Shown piece by piece: positions 1 to 7,567 of a stretch of DNA of 23,411 nucleotides. The notes under the pieces were generated by a model. That model saw only the letters and a program-made list of their open reading frames with translations. It had not been told where the DNA came from and did no database searches. Where the stretch lies: assembly GCA_963694535.1 (NCBI GenBank), contig CAVODE010000024.1, positions 1-23,411 of the forward strand, given 5' to 3'. Origin of the DNA: UBA2979 sp963694535. Lineage in GTDB: Bacteria; Chloroflexota; Dehalococcoidia; UBA2979. The translations under genes and the position numbers were made by a program. The first letter of the stretch is position 1. Each line of letters starts with the position of its first letter.

Positions 1-5
1 CACGG

Positions 6-1784
6 ATGACACTTGATCAGCAGAAGATATCTATTCCATCTGCAATAGTTGTTCGCGATTTGGCGGAAATCCTTGATACGTCTCCGGTTGAGGTTGTTAA
101 GGCGTTAATGCAAAATGGCGTAATGGCAACAGTTGTTCAAGTTATCGATTTCGAGACGGCCGCAATAATTGCGGAGGATTTCGGTTTCAGTGTCAACACT
201 GAAGCCGAGAAGGAGTTGCCTGACTTAGGTAATGAGGCAGCGGCCGAGTCTACATCACTACGCTTAGTTGAAAATGATCCTGACGCGGTGGCTCGGCCAC
301 CAGTTGTCACGGTATTGGGCCATGTCGATCATGGAAAAACCACACTGCTGGATCATATTCGTTCAGCTAATGTCCAAGAAAGCGAAGCTGGAGGAATTAC
401 ACAGCATATAGGTGCTTACCAGGTGGAAGTAGATGACGGTCGCATGATCACATTTCTCGACACTCCGGGACATGAGGCTTTTACTCAGATGAGAGCCCGA
501 GGAGCCAATGTCACTGATGTGGGTATAGTAGTTGTGGCTGCTGATGATGGTTTGATGCAACAGACTCGTGAAGCGATTGCTCATGTAAAGGCAGCTCAAG
601 TACCACTGGTGATAGCCATAAATAAAGTTGATTTACCTAATTCAGATCCGGCAAAAATTAAAGGTCAGCTCACTGAAGTAGATTTGCTTCCCGAAGATCT
701 TGGAGGCGATCAGATCGTGGTAGAAATTTCCGCGCTTGAGGGTCTGGGCGTTGATGATTTGCTTGAAAGTGTTCTATTGATTGCTGATTTGGAAGAACTT
801 AAAGCTAATCCAGATAATGAACCTAGGGGAATTATTCTAGAGGCTAAGAATGATAGGCAACGAGGAGTTACGGCCACACTATTGGTGCAGACTGGAACGC
901 TGAGATCGGGTGATATTGTTTTGGCTGGTACCTCATTTGGACGAATCAAGGCGATGTTTGGGTCGGACGGCAGTAAAATCGAATCTGCTGGACCGTCGGC
1001 ACCTGTCGAGATACTCGGATTATCTGCTGTGCCGCAAGCAGGAGAAGTGTTCGAGATTCGTGCTGATTCAAGAACCGCGAGACTAGAAGCAGAAAGGCGT
1101 TTGCGAGGTGTTGATGTTGGGGGTGTTACGCAGCCTGTTACGTTAGATAGTCTGTTTGGCGAGATCCGCCGTGGGAATGTTAAGGATTTTAATCTTGTTG
1201 TAAAAGCAGATGTTCAGGGCTCTATTGAGCCATTAGTTCAGGTAATTGATTCACAATCTCACGAAGAGGTAAACGTCCGCGTTATTCATGCGGCTGTTGG
1301 GTCCGTAGTTGAGTCGGATATTCAGCTTGCGACCGCGTCACAGGGTGTTGTCATAGCTTTCAATGTCACGTCGGAACCTGGCGCTCGTAAACTAGCCTCG
1401 GAAGATCACATCGAGGTTCGTGAATACTCTGTTATTTATGACATTGTGGACGATATCCAAAAGGCCGTACAAGGGTTATTAGATCCAATATTTGAGGACA
1501 GACAAGACGGAGTTGCTGAGGTTAGGGCAGTGTTTCGAAAGGGCAGGCGCAATGCAATCGCAGGTTGCTACATACGTGAAGGCTCTGTTTCAAGAGGATC
1601 TCTTTGTCGAGTGATGCGTAACGGATCGGTGCTCCATGAGTCGAATCTTGATACATTGAAGCGCGAAAGCGATGCTGCGCGCGAGGTTGTCACTGGTTTG
1701 GAGTGTGGAATAACAGTGAGCGGCTATGAATCCTTTGAAGAAGGTGATGAAATAGTTACGTATCATAAGGAGCAGATACGCTGA
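6..1784 (+). CDS. infB: Translation initiation factor IF-2
   Basis: GTPase that places initiator fMet-tRNA in the ribosomal P site and promotes subunit joining. The order is an IF2 N-terminal helical module (about residues 9-60), the GTP-binding domain with P-loop GHVDHGKT (105-112), switch motif DTPGHEAF (152-159) and NKVD (206-209), then the beta-barrel and C-terminal fMet-tRNA-binding domains. At 592 residues it matches the short IF-2 form that lacks the long charged N-terminal extension of enterobacteria. Only five bases precede the ATG in the window, so the start cannot be confirmed, although the N-terminal IF2_N module looks complete. The stop codon overlaps the start of rbfA, and an AAGGAG site near the 3' end (1767-1772) serves that gene. 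Confidence 0.97.
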   Translation: MTLDQQKISIPSAIVVRDLAEILDTSPVEVVKALMQNGVMATVVQVIDFETAAIIAEDFGFSVNTEAEKELPDLGNEAAAESTSLRLVENDPDAVARPPVVTVLGHVDHGKTTLLDHIRSANVQESEAGGITQHIGAYQVEVDDGRMITFLDTPGHEAFTQMRARGANVTDVGIVVVAADDGLMQQTREAIAHVKAAQVPLVIAINKVDLPNSDPAKIKGQLTEVDLLPEDLGGDQIVVEISALEGLGVDDLLESVLLIADLEELKANPDNEPRGIILEAKNDRQRGVTATLLVQTGTLRSGDIVLAGTSFGRIKAMFGSDGSKIESAGPSAPVEILGLSAVPQAGEVFEIRADSRTARLEAERRLRGVDVGGVTQPVTLDSLFGEIRRGNVKDFNLVVKADVQGSIEPLVQVIDSQSHEEVNVRVIHAAVGSVVESDIQLATASQGVVIAFNVTSEPGARKLASEDHIEVREYSVIYDIVDDIQKAVQGLLDPIFEDRQDGVAEVRAVFRKGRRNAIAGCYIREGSVSRGSLCRVMRNGSVLHESNLDTLKRESDAAREVVTGLECGITVSGYESFEEGDEIVTYHKEQIR

Positions 1785-2119
1785 CCCGAAGAATTGAGAG
1801 CGTTCAATATACTATTCAGCGTACTTTAGCTGAGATTGCACCGAGACGGATTAAAGATCCTCGTGTCCGTGATGCTATATATACAATTACAGGCGTTGAT
1901 GTTTCAAGCGATTTGGCCTCGGCGAAAGTATTTGTCGCTATTCAAGGAGATGAAGAAACATTTGCACTTGTTATGGATGGGTTGCAGAGAGCTTCCGGAT
2001 TTCTCAGGCGAGAATTGGGAGGCGAGCTGCGGTTGCGCAGGATTCCGAGACTAGAATTTGTTGCAGATGAGTCTTTTGATGAGGCTGATAAAATTGGCAA
2101 ATTATTACGAAATCTCTAG
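1781..2119 (+). CDS. rbfA: Ribosome-binding factor A, with apparent CTG start
   Basis: RbfA binds the 30S subunit during late 16S rRNA maturation and is commonly encoded between infB and truB, as here. The frame reads continuously from an in-frame stop at 1766 to 2119. The product opens [M]TRRIESVQYTIQRTLAEI, the usual RbfA N-terminus (TRRIERV type), and carries the KH-like core with IKDPRV and a later FVADESFDEADKI segment close to the family's C-terminal helix. There is no ATG, GTG or TTG in frame before TTG at 1913, which would remove the first 44 residues and the core strands. CTG at 1781 overlaps the infB stop (CTGA) and lies 8 nt after a perfect AAGGAG (1767-1772), so I take it as the start, giving 112 residues, a normal length. 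ATT at 1793 is a weaker alternative. Confidence 0.88.
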   Translation: MTRRIESVQYTIQRTLAEIAPRRIKDPRVRDAIYTITGVDVSSDLASAKVFVAIQGDEETFALVMDGLQRASGFLRRELGGELRLRRIPRLEFVADESFDEADKIGKLLRNL

Positions 2120-2184
2120 CGTTGTAATAATAGTTAACCCGGTTCTCTTTCTGCTTAAAATAAAAAAAATAGAGTTTAGAGTTA

Positions 2185-2190
2185 TATAGT
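2185..2190 (+). promoter_or_regulatory. Putative -10 box for truB (leaderless type)
   Basis: TATAGT lies 9 nt before the truB ATG in an AT-rich 80-nt gap after rbfA. No Shine-Dalgarno sequence is visible before the ATG. If this is a real -10, transcription would begin at or within about 2-3 nt of the start codon. No convincing -35 is seen, and AT-rich DNA makes chance matches likely. Confidence 0.35.
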
Positions 2191-2199
2191 ATTTTAACA

Positions 2200-3168
2200 A
2201 TGCATGGATTTTTGAATTTAGATAAGCCTAAAGGAATTTCTTCAGCCGAAGCTGTTAGGCGTATAAAGAAAATTGTAGGTCCGCATAAGGTTGGTCACGG
2301 AGGAACTCTCGATCCTGGTGCCACGGGAATTCTCCCTATCGTAATAGGCAGTGCAACAAGATTTTCTGAAGAATTTCTAAAGATGCGTAAAGTGTACTTA
2401 GCTACTGCGACTCTTGGTATATCGACTGATTCTTATGATGCAGAGGGATCTATCACTTTCCGCGCAGAGCACAATGAAATCAGTAAAATTGATGGATCTT
2501 TGGTATCTGAGGGATTGGATCGATTAATTATGTCTCAGAGAATCAAGTCAGTTGATTTGGGTAAGTCAGAGACTCCAATAATGCAGAGGCCACCCATTTT
2601 TAGCGCGTTGAAGAAGGATGGCGTAGCCGCTCATAAGTTAGCACGGAAAAACAAGCCTATTGATCTTGATCCCAGGCGGGTTTCTATTTATAGATGGAAG
2701 ACGGGTGATGTCAAAAGAAGAAGTAGCGAGTTGCCTCAGGTGGAAATAGAAATTGAGTGTGGGCGAGGCTTCTATGTCCGATCGCTAGTGCATGATCTCG
2801 GTGAGTTTCTTGGATGCGGAGCACATCTTGCAGATTTACGCCGGACGCGGGTGGGGAATTTTCTAATAAATGAAGCAATTGAACTCGAGGAGGTTAGCCT
2901 TTTTGGTGGTGAGAATTTAGTCAAAAAGTTAATATTGCCCATCGATACAATTCTTGAATCTTGGCCTGCTGTGATACTCCGTAGCTGGGAAATACGGGAC
3001 CTAGGTTTTGGTCAGTCCATTATTTTGTCTCCTCATCGAAGACATGTATCGACTGGTTTTGATGCAGATTTCTTACGAGCATACGGCCCAGATGGAGAAT
3101 TGGTGGCTGTTTTGGAAAGGGATTCCGGAGTCGGCCTATGGAAATCCTATAAGTATCTGAGTAAATAG
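2200..3168 (+). CDS. truB: tRNA pseudouridine(55) synthase TruB
   Basis: Makes pseudouridine 55 in the T-loop of tRNAs. The N-terminus HGFLNLDKPKGISSAEAV is the family signature, and the catalytic motif GGTLDPGATGILP places the nucleophilic aspartate at D38. Further along, QRPPIFSALKKDGVAAHKLA (about residue 128 on) and CGRGFYVRSLVHDLG (about 187 on) are the conserved active-site and substrate-binding segments. The 322 residues fit the bacterial family with a C-terminal PUA-like extension. It is the third gene of the infB-rbfA-truB block but is separated from rbfA by 80 nt and lacks a ribosome-binding site, so it may also have its own promoter. Confidence 0.96.
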   Translation: MHGFLNLDKPKGISSAEAVRRIKKIVGPHKVGHGGTLDPGATGILPIVIGSATRFSEEFLKMRKVYLATATLGISTDSYDAEGSITFRAEHNEISKIDGSLVSEGLDRLIMSQRIKSVDLGKSETPIMQRPPIFSALKKDGVAAHKLARKNKPIDLDPRRVSIYRWKTGDVKRRSSELPQVEIEIECGRGFYVRSLVHDLGEFLGCGAHLADLRRTRVGNFLINEAIELEEVSLFGGENLVKKLILPIDTILESWPAVILRSWEIRDLGFGQSIILSPHRRHVSTGFDADFLRAYGPDGELVAVLERDSGVGLWKSYKYLSK

Positions 3169-3232
3169 CTCTTGATTTGGTAAGAGATTTAATGTGGTAG
3201 GGGTAGACATGGCGCTATTCAGGCCTTACAAC

Positions 3233-3241
3233 TGTTATAAC
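3233..3241 (+). promoter_or_regulatory. Putative extended -10 promoter of the HU gene
   Basis: TGTTATAAC fits an extended -10 element (TG, one base, TATAAC). Initiation near 3248 would give a leader of about 26 nt that contains the AGGAG ribosome-binding site before the HU start. No good -35 lies at the usual distance, as is common with extended -10 promoters. Confidence 0.4.
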
Positions 3242-3273
3242 GCTTAAGCATGTGAACAGATTAGGAGTGTTAA

Positions 3274-3543
3274 ATGAATAAAGGTGATTTAGTTAGTGAC
3301 GCAGCCAAGAGAGCAAATCTGCCAGCCTCAACGGTAGAAGCAGCTTTAAATGGACTGCTTGAAAGCATTGGTGAAGCCGTCAAGCGTGGAGATAAAGCCA
3401 CTCTTACGGGGTGGATTTCATTCGAGAAAGTACAACGTAGTGCTCGAACGGCGAGGAACCCGCAGACAGGTGAAACAGTCAACGTTCCAGCCCGAGCGGC
3501 TGTAAAGGTTAAGGCTGGTGCGAAACTCAAGGCGATGGTCTAG
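3274..3543 (+). CDS. hup: HU/IHF-family histone-like DNA-binding protein
   Basis: Small basic nucleoid protein that binds and bends DNA as a dimer. The 89 residues match HU length. MNKGDLVSDAAKRANLPAS is the helical N-terminal half, and TARNPQTGETVNVPA is the DNA-intercalating arm with the characteristic RNPQTG and its proline, followed by the closing VKVKAGAKLK. The ATG follows AGGAG by 7 nt. The gene appears monocistronic with its own promoter. Its stop lies only two bases from the stop of the convergent LysR gene. HU and IHF subunits cannot be told apart with certainty, but a single-copy HU is most likely. Confidence 0.95.
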   Translation: MNKGDLVSDAAKRANLPASTVEAALNGLLESIGEAVKRGDKATLTGWISFEKVQRSARTARNPQTGETVNVPARAAVKVKAGAKLKAMV

Positions 3544-3545
3544 TT

Positions 3546-4406
3546 TCAGACTTTGTTGTAGACCTGGAGCGCAAGTGCGATTAGGCTTGCGACCTTTGGG
3601 TCAAATGGAGAATTAGCTCGGCGCAGTGCAGTAATCCTGCGTCGTGCAATCTCTTTTCCCACGTATATATTTTTGCTTTCTTCGGCTATCTGCTCCGGAA
3701 GGATGCTTGTAGCCAATCCGAGTACGACAAGCTGCCGTAAAATCTGCGGATTTGAAGATTGAATTATCGTATTTGGTTCAAGTCCAAGCACTTGAATTCC
3801 TTCATCTATCAGTGCCCTAGTCCTAGATTTCTCGGGATAAAGTGCCCATTCTGCCATTGGGTGTTTGCCATTTAAGATTGGATTACAAAGCACTAGAGAT
3901 TCTTCTAGGATGAGAGTAGAGACTAATTTGAGATTATCGAAATTATTGTCATCTTTTGAGACTACAAAAGCAATGTCTATTTCAAAGTCCTGTAACTGTT
4001 CAGTCAAAGTATCTGAATCGTTGACTGTGATATACAACTTGATATTTGGTGTTTCGGTTTTGAAAGCTTCGATGGCAGTCGGTAAAAGATAAAGAGAAGC
4101 TGCATCGATCATACCCACACGCAACGTGCCTTCTTTGCCAAGGTTATCTATTGTGAGCAGCTCAGATAATTCCCCTGCCCTGTACAGCGTTTCGTTTGCA
4201 AATTTGGTAACGAGTTGGCCGGACGAGTTAAGTATTTTTCTTCGCCCTTTCTTTTCGAACAGTTGCAAACCGAGCTTGCGTTCTAGCTCAATGATTGCAG
4301 ACGATAAGGCTGGTTGCGTTATTTGTAATTCATCCGCTGCGGCAGCCAAAGTTTTCTTTTTATCTATTGTGCTCAGGTATAAAAGTTGTTTCGATGAGAA
4401 TTCCAT
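3546..4406 (-). CDS. LysR-family transcriptional regulator
   Basis: Has an N-terminal winged helix-turn-helix of LysR type (about residues 1-60; TLAAAADELQITQPALSSAI is the recognition region, followed by LERKLGLQLFEKKGRR) and a two-lobed effector-binding domain to residue 286 (LRVGMIDAASLYLLPTAIEA begins lobe one). The start ATG at 4406 has GGAG 8 nt upstream. It is divergently transcribed from ino1, with a perfect LysR-type palindrome between them, so it probably regulates itself and ino1. The effector is unknown; inositol or a lipid precursor is a guess from context only. Its 3' end abuts the HU gene. Confidence 0.9.
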   Translation of the reverse strand: MEFSSKQLLYLSTIDKKKTLAAAADELQITQPALSSAIIELERKLGLQLFEKKGRRKILNSSGQLVTKFANETLYRAGELSELLTIDNLGKEGTLRVGMIDAASLYLLPTAIEAFKTETPNIKLYITVNDSDTLTEQLQDFEIDIAFVVSKDDNNFDNLKLVSTLILEESLVLCNPILNGKHPMAEWALYPEKSRTRALIDEGIQVLGLEPNTIIQSSNPQILRQLVVLGLATSILPEQIAEESKNIYVGKEIARRRITALRRANSPFDPKVASLIALALQVYNKV

Positions 4407-4419
4407 ATGGACTCCAGTA

Positions 4420-4438
4420 ATATAAGTAAATCTTATAT
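4420..4438. promoter_or_regulatory. LysR-type operator palindrome (T-N11-A)
   Basis: ATATAAG TAAAT CTTATAT has 7-bp perfect arms around a 5-bp spacer and contains the LysR-type T-N11-A core (T4423 to A4435). It lies in the divergent gap between the LysR gene and ino1, next to a TATAAT reading toward the regulator, and centred about 65 nt before the predicted ino1 transcription start. That is the classic place for the LysR recognition site. Confidence 0.6.
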
Positions 4439-4444
4439 ATTATA
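4439..4444 (-). promoter_or_regulatory. Putative -10 box of the LysR gene
   Basis: Perfect TATAAT on the minus strand. Initiation would fall near 4432, inside the operator palindrome, which fits autorepression. The matching -35 is poor and the surroundings are very AT-rich. Confidence 0.4.
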
Positions 4445-4458
4445 TAATAAATAGTAAT

Positions 4459-4487
4459 TTGACTTATTGATAGTAATAGTGGAGTAT
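4459..4487 (+). promoter_or_regulatory. Putative ino1 promoter
   Basis: TTGACT (4459-4464) is a good -35, followed after 17 nt by GAGTAT (4482-4487), a weak -10. A strong -35 spacing with a poor -10 is typical of an activator-dependent promoter. The LysR-type palindrome lies just upstream. Confidence 0.4.
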
Positions 4488-4522
4488 TGTTTTAAATTAG
4501 TTCCGAGAGGTCAGGTTAATAA

Positions 4523-5623
4523 ATGGCAAAGAAAAAAAATACAAATTCCGAGAATGCCAAGGTTCGTGTGGCTATTATCGGCGTTGGAAACTGTGCCTCA
4601 TCGCTGGTACAAGGCGTCGAATTCTATAAGTCAGCAGAGGCAAGTGACGAAATTCCGGGATTAATGCATCCGGTTCTTGGCGGCTACCACATTAACGATA
4701 TCGAGTTCACAGCTGCGTTTGATGTTGATGCCGATAAAGTAGGGAAAGACCTTTCTGAAGCTGTATTTAGTGGACAGAATAATACGGTGAAGTTTTCCGA
4801 AGTTCCAAAAACAGGAATAACCGTGGAAAGAGGAATGACCCACGATGGTATTGGAAAATATTTATCTGAAGTAATTGAAAAAGCACCAGGACAAACCGCT
4901 GATATCGCTCAGATACTTAAGGACACTAAGACGGACGTCGTAATTTCTTATCTTCCTGTCGGTAGTGAAAATGCTACAAAATGGTATGTTGAGCAAATAA
5001 TAGCGGCGGGTTGTGCATTCATCAATTGCATTCCGGTGTTTATAGCTAAAGACAACTATTGGGCAGATCGATTTGAAAAGGCTAATTTACCGATTATTGG
5101 AGATGATATTAAGAGTCAAGTCGGGGCCACGATATTACATCGACTTTTAGTACGCTTATTTCAAGATAGAGGCGTCCGAATTGATAGAACGTACCAACTG
5201 AATTTCGGTGGGAATACGGACTTTATGAATATGCTTGAGAGGGAACGCCTTTTGTCTAAGAAAATTTCTAAAACATCGGCTGTAACGAGTCAAATTGAGT
5301 ACGACTTACCTGATGCAGATGTTCATGTCGGCCCGTCTGATTATGTACCGTGGCTTTTAGATAGAAAGTGGTGTCATATTAGAGTTGAGGGAACAACCTT
5401 TGGAAACGTTCCCTTGAATCTTGAGACTAAGTTAGAAGTTTGGGATTCACCAAACTCGGCTGGCGTTGTTATTGATGCTGTTCGTTGTGCAAAATTAGCG
5501 CTGGATCGAGGCGTAGGTGGACCTGTATTTGAAGCTTCTGCATATTTTATGAAGTCGCCACCGCGGCAAATGCGCGATGAGGTAGCGCGATTGGCACTCG
5601 AGGATTTTATAGAAGCTAAATAG
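4523..5623 (+). CDS. ino1: Inositol-3-phosphate synthase (Ino1)
   Basis: Converts glucose 6-phosphate to 1D-myo-inositol 3-phosphate with bound NAD. The Rossmann loop IIGVGNCASSLVQG lies at residues 18-31. Conserved later segments include DDIKSQVGATILHRL, NFGGNTDFMNMLERERLLSK with its catalytic lysines, and SPNSAGVVIDAVRCAKLALD. At 366 residues it is the compact bacterial/archaeal-type enzyme also found in actinobacteria, not the longer eukaryotic form. The start ATG follows an AGG at about 8 nt. It lies beside a divergent LysR regulator and upstream of acyltransferase, phosphoesterase and PimA-like genes, which points to a lipid (phosphatidylinositol) use for the product rather than mycothiol or osmolyte synthesis. 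Confidence 0.95.
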   Translation: MAKKKNTNSENAKVRVAIIGVGNCASSLVQGVEFYKSAEASDEIPGLMHPVLGGYHINDIEFTAAFDVDADKVGKDLSEAVFSGQNNTVKFSEVPKTGITVERGMTHDGIGKYLSEVIEKAPGQTADIAQILKDTKTDVVISYLPVGSENATKWYVEQIIAAGCAFINCIPVFIAKDNYWADRFEKANLPIIGDDIKSQVGATILHRLLVRLFQDRGVRIDRTYQLNFGGNTDFMNMLERERLLSKKISKTSAVTSQIEYDLPDADVHVGPSDYVPWLLDRKWCHIRVEGTTFGNVPLNLETKLEVWDSPNSAGVVIDAVRCAKLALDRGVGGPVFEASAYFMKSPPRQMRDEVARLALEDFIEAK

Positions 5624-5704
5624 TCAATTCGTTCAGTTTATTTTTATGGCTAGGAACGTGGGAGAGACTGAAATTCTGCCGCGTTTAAGCTATCTTGTAG
5701 CTGC

Positions 5705-6628
5705 ATGAGTAAAACAGTTATTTCGTTAATAGTTGATTTTTTTTTGCTGTCTATTAATTTAATTCCCGTTCAAGTTAGCTACAGAGTAGCTTCGTTTATT
5801 GGTGGAGTGGCCTTTTGTTTCATGTCTACTAGAAGACGGATTACGATCACTAATATGGCGCGACTGGCGGAGGGCAATATCGAGCTAGCACACGAGCTGG
5901 CTCGAAAATCATTTCAGTCCTATGGAGTGTACGTGGTCGACTTAATTCGGTTATTACATCAATCTCGTAAGATCGGAGTTCGGGATGTTAGGAGCCGAGT
6001 TGAGATTCCCGAAGCGAGTGTTGTTCACGATCTGAGACGAGGAAAGGGCGTGATCGCTGTAGGCCTTCATGCTGGCATGTGGGACTTTGGTCCGGCAGCC
6101 GCTTGTCAGCTGCTGAACATACCAACTTCAGTTGTAGTAGATGAGTTTGAAAATCAAAGATTGAATTTCCTGCTCCAAAAGATTAGGCATAGTTTAGGAT
6201 TTGACCTCATTGCATCGAAAGGTCAAGCCTTACGCATTTATAGGCGACTCAAGCAAAATAATTTAGTAAGTATTTTGATTGATGTGCCACCTGTAATTGA
6301 AGAGAGCGTTGAAGTTCAGTTTTTCGGGGAGGATATCTTAATTCACGATGGCCCAGCAAGACTCTCAATATTATCGGGAGCTCCAATTATTGCGGGCCTT
6401 CCAATGCGTATAGATAGATATTCCGATAAAGCTCGGTTATTGATTGAACCTGTTTCTTTTACACCTACATCTAGCATGGATAATGATGTTGTTTCTTTAA
6501 CTCAAAGCATGATGAATGCAATCGAAAAATTAATTAGAAATAATCCGAGCCAATGGCATATGTACCGATATTTTTGGACCGAGGATAGATTTGATAGTGG
6601 AGGCCATACGAATCTGTGTCAGGATTGA
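5705..6628 (+). CDS. LpxL/PatA-type lysophospholipid acyltransferase (first of two)
   Basis: Member of the LPLAT superfamily related to LpxL/HtrB and to the mycobacterial phosphatidylinositol mannoside acyltransferase PatA. A hydrophobic N-terminus (about residues 4-40, ISLIVDFFLLSINLIP) suggests membrane association. The catalytic HX4D motif is LHAGMWDFG (H122, D127), with a later GPARLSILSGAPIIAGLPMR block typical of the acceptor region. Length 307 fits the family. No LPS genes are present, and the neighbours are ino1 and a PimA-like glycosyltransferase, so acylation of an inositol glycolipid is a better guess than lipid A. The ATG has no ribosome-binding site; TATCTT 8 nt upstream could be a -10 for a leaderless message. 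Its last 13 bases overlap the next gene. Confidence 0.88.
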   Translation: MSKTVISLIVDFFLLSINLIPVQVSYRVASFIGGVAFCFMSTRRRITITNMARLAEGNIELAHELARKSFQSYGVYVVDLIRLLHQSRKIGVRDVRSRVEIPEASVVHDLRRGKGVIAVGLHAGMWDFGPAAACQLLNIPTSVVVDEFENQRLNFLLQKIRHSLGFDLIASKGQALRIYRRLKQNNLVSILIDVPPVIEESVEVQFFGEDILIHDGPARLSILSGAPIIAGLPMRIDRYSDKARLLIEPVSFTPTSSMDNDVVSLTQSMMNAIEKLIRNNPSQWHMYRYFWTEDRFDSGGHTNLCQD

Positions 6629-7500
6629 TTAAATATTTAGGATTGCGGTTAATGGTCAGTTTTGGGCGATTGCTGCCTGACAGGACACTTGACCACATTG
6701 CACACGCAGTAGCTTCAGTAGTATGGCTGACTTCAACTCGGTTGAGGCGCACTCTTCTCAAGCGTGCGGAGCAGGTATTAGGCGAAGGCACATCTGAAAG
6801 CCTGATTGAGAGAACAGCTCGGGGATTTTTACTTACTGCGGTGCGCTATTACACGGATTTACCGAGATATTCTCGTCTAGCCAGCGATAACTTTGCTCAA
6901 TACATAGACAAATTTGTTGGTCTCGACTTGTTGTTCGAGGCGATGGATAGAGGAAAGGGCGTAATTGTCATTTCGGCTCATCTTGGTAATCCAGAGATTA
7001 TTGGACAGGCAATAGGTAAGTTTGGATTGAATACTGGAGTTATTTCTGAGGCACTAACGTCAGAACTGGTTAATAAGTTTATGTATGAGATTCGTCGACA
7101 GACCGGCGTATGCTTCTTCCCTACTAACTTTCTGGGGCTGAGGCGTGCTCACAGTCATCTTACTTCTGGCGGACTACTTGCTCTGCTGACAGATCGCGAC
7201 GTAACTGGTAAGGCACGATTGTTTGATTTTTTCGGGGCAAAAGCACCAATTCCTGAGGGAGCCCTGCAATTGGCTGAATCTACTGGCGCTCAGGTGCTTA
7301 TCTTTTGGGCACCGAGGACACGACCTGGACATTTTGAGCTGCATTTTAAAAACATTTATTTTAACTTTCTCGGAGATGATCCAGTGCGAGAACGACTAAA
7401 GAATATGGAGTCTTTGATATCAGAACTTGAAGTAGGTATTCGACGCTGGCCAGATCAATGGTTTCCTCTTAATCCAATATGGGTTGAGCCAACTGAATGA
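6616..7500 (+). CDS. LpxL/PatA-type lysophospholipid acyltransferase (second of two)
   Basis: A second LPLAT-family protein of 294 residues, clearly paralogous in plan to its upstream neighbour but quite divergent. The catalytic motif is SAHLGNPEIIG, an HX4E variant (H122, E127) where the first copy has HX4D; both forms occur in the LpxL family. A later TDRDVTGKARLFDFFGAKAP block and PEGALQLAESTGAQVLIFW are the acceptor-side segments. The GTG start overlaps the previous gene by 13 nt, with GGAGG (6599-6603) 12 nt upstream. TTG at 6625, overlapping the upstream TGA, is an alternative start. The two copies may form a pair acylating two positions of the same lipid. Confidence 0.87.
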   Translation: MSGLIKYLGLRLMVSFGRLLPDRTLDHIAHAVASVVWLTSTRLRRTLLKRAEQVLGEGTSESLIERTARGFLLTAVRYYTDLPRYSRLASDNFAQYIDKFVGLDLLFEAMDRGKGVIVISAHLGNPEIIGQAIGKFGLNTGVISEALTSELVNKFMYEIRRQTGVCFFPTNFLGLRRAHSHLTSGGLLALLTDRDVTGKARLFDFFGAKAPIPEGALQLAESTGAQVLIFWAPRTRPGHFELHFKNIYFNFLGDDPVRERLKNMESLISELEVGIRRWPDQWFPLNPIWVEPTE

Positions 7501-7555
7501 ATATGTTCTAAATAGTTCTCTAGATTCTTAAAATAATTGTATTCAATGCGACCTT

Positions 7556-7561
7556 TATAAT
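7556..7561 (+). promoter_or_regulatory. Putative -10 box for the PHP gene (leaderless type)
   Basis: A perfect TATAAT ends 6 nt before the ATG at 7568, with no Shine-Dalgarno sequence in between. Initiation would fall on or next to the start codon. No clear -35 is seen. Confidence 0.45.
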
Positions 7562-7567
7562 TTATGT

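Noticed and set aside
3537..3564. GGTCTA...TAGACC inverted repeat between the convergent HU and LysR genes
   Set aside because: The 6-bp stem has a 16-nt loop and no T-tract, so it is too weak to call a terminator.
4431..4458. Very AT-rich run considered as a replication-origin-like element
   Set aside because: No DnaA boxes or repeats are seen, and the run is explained by two promoters and the LysR operator.
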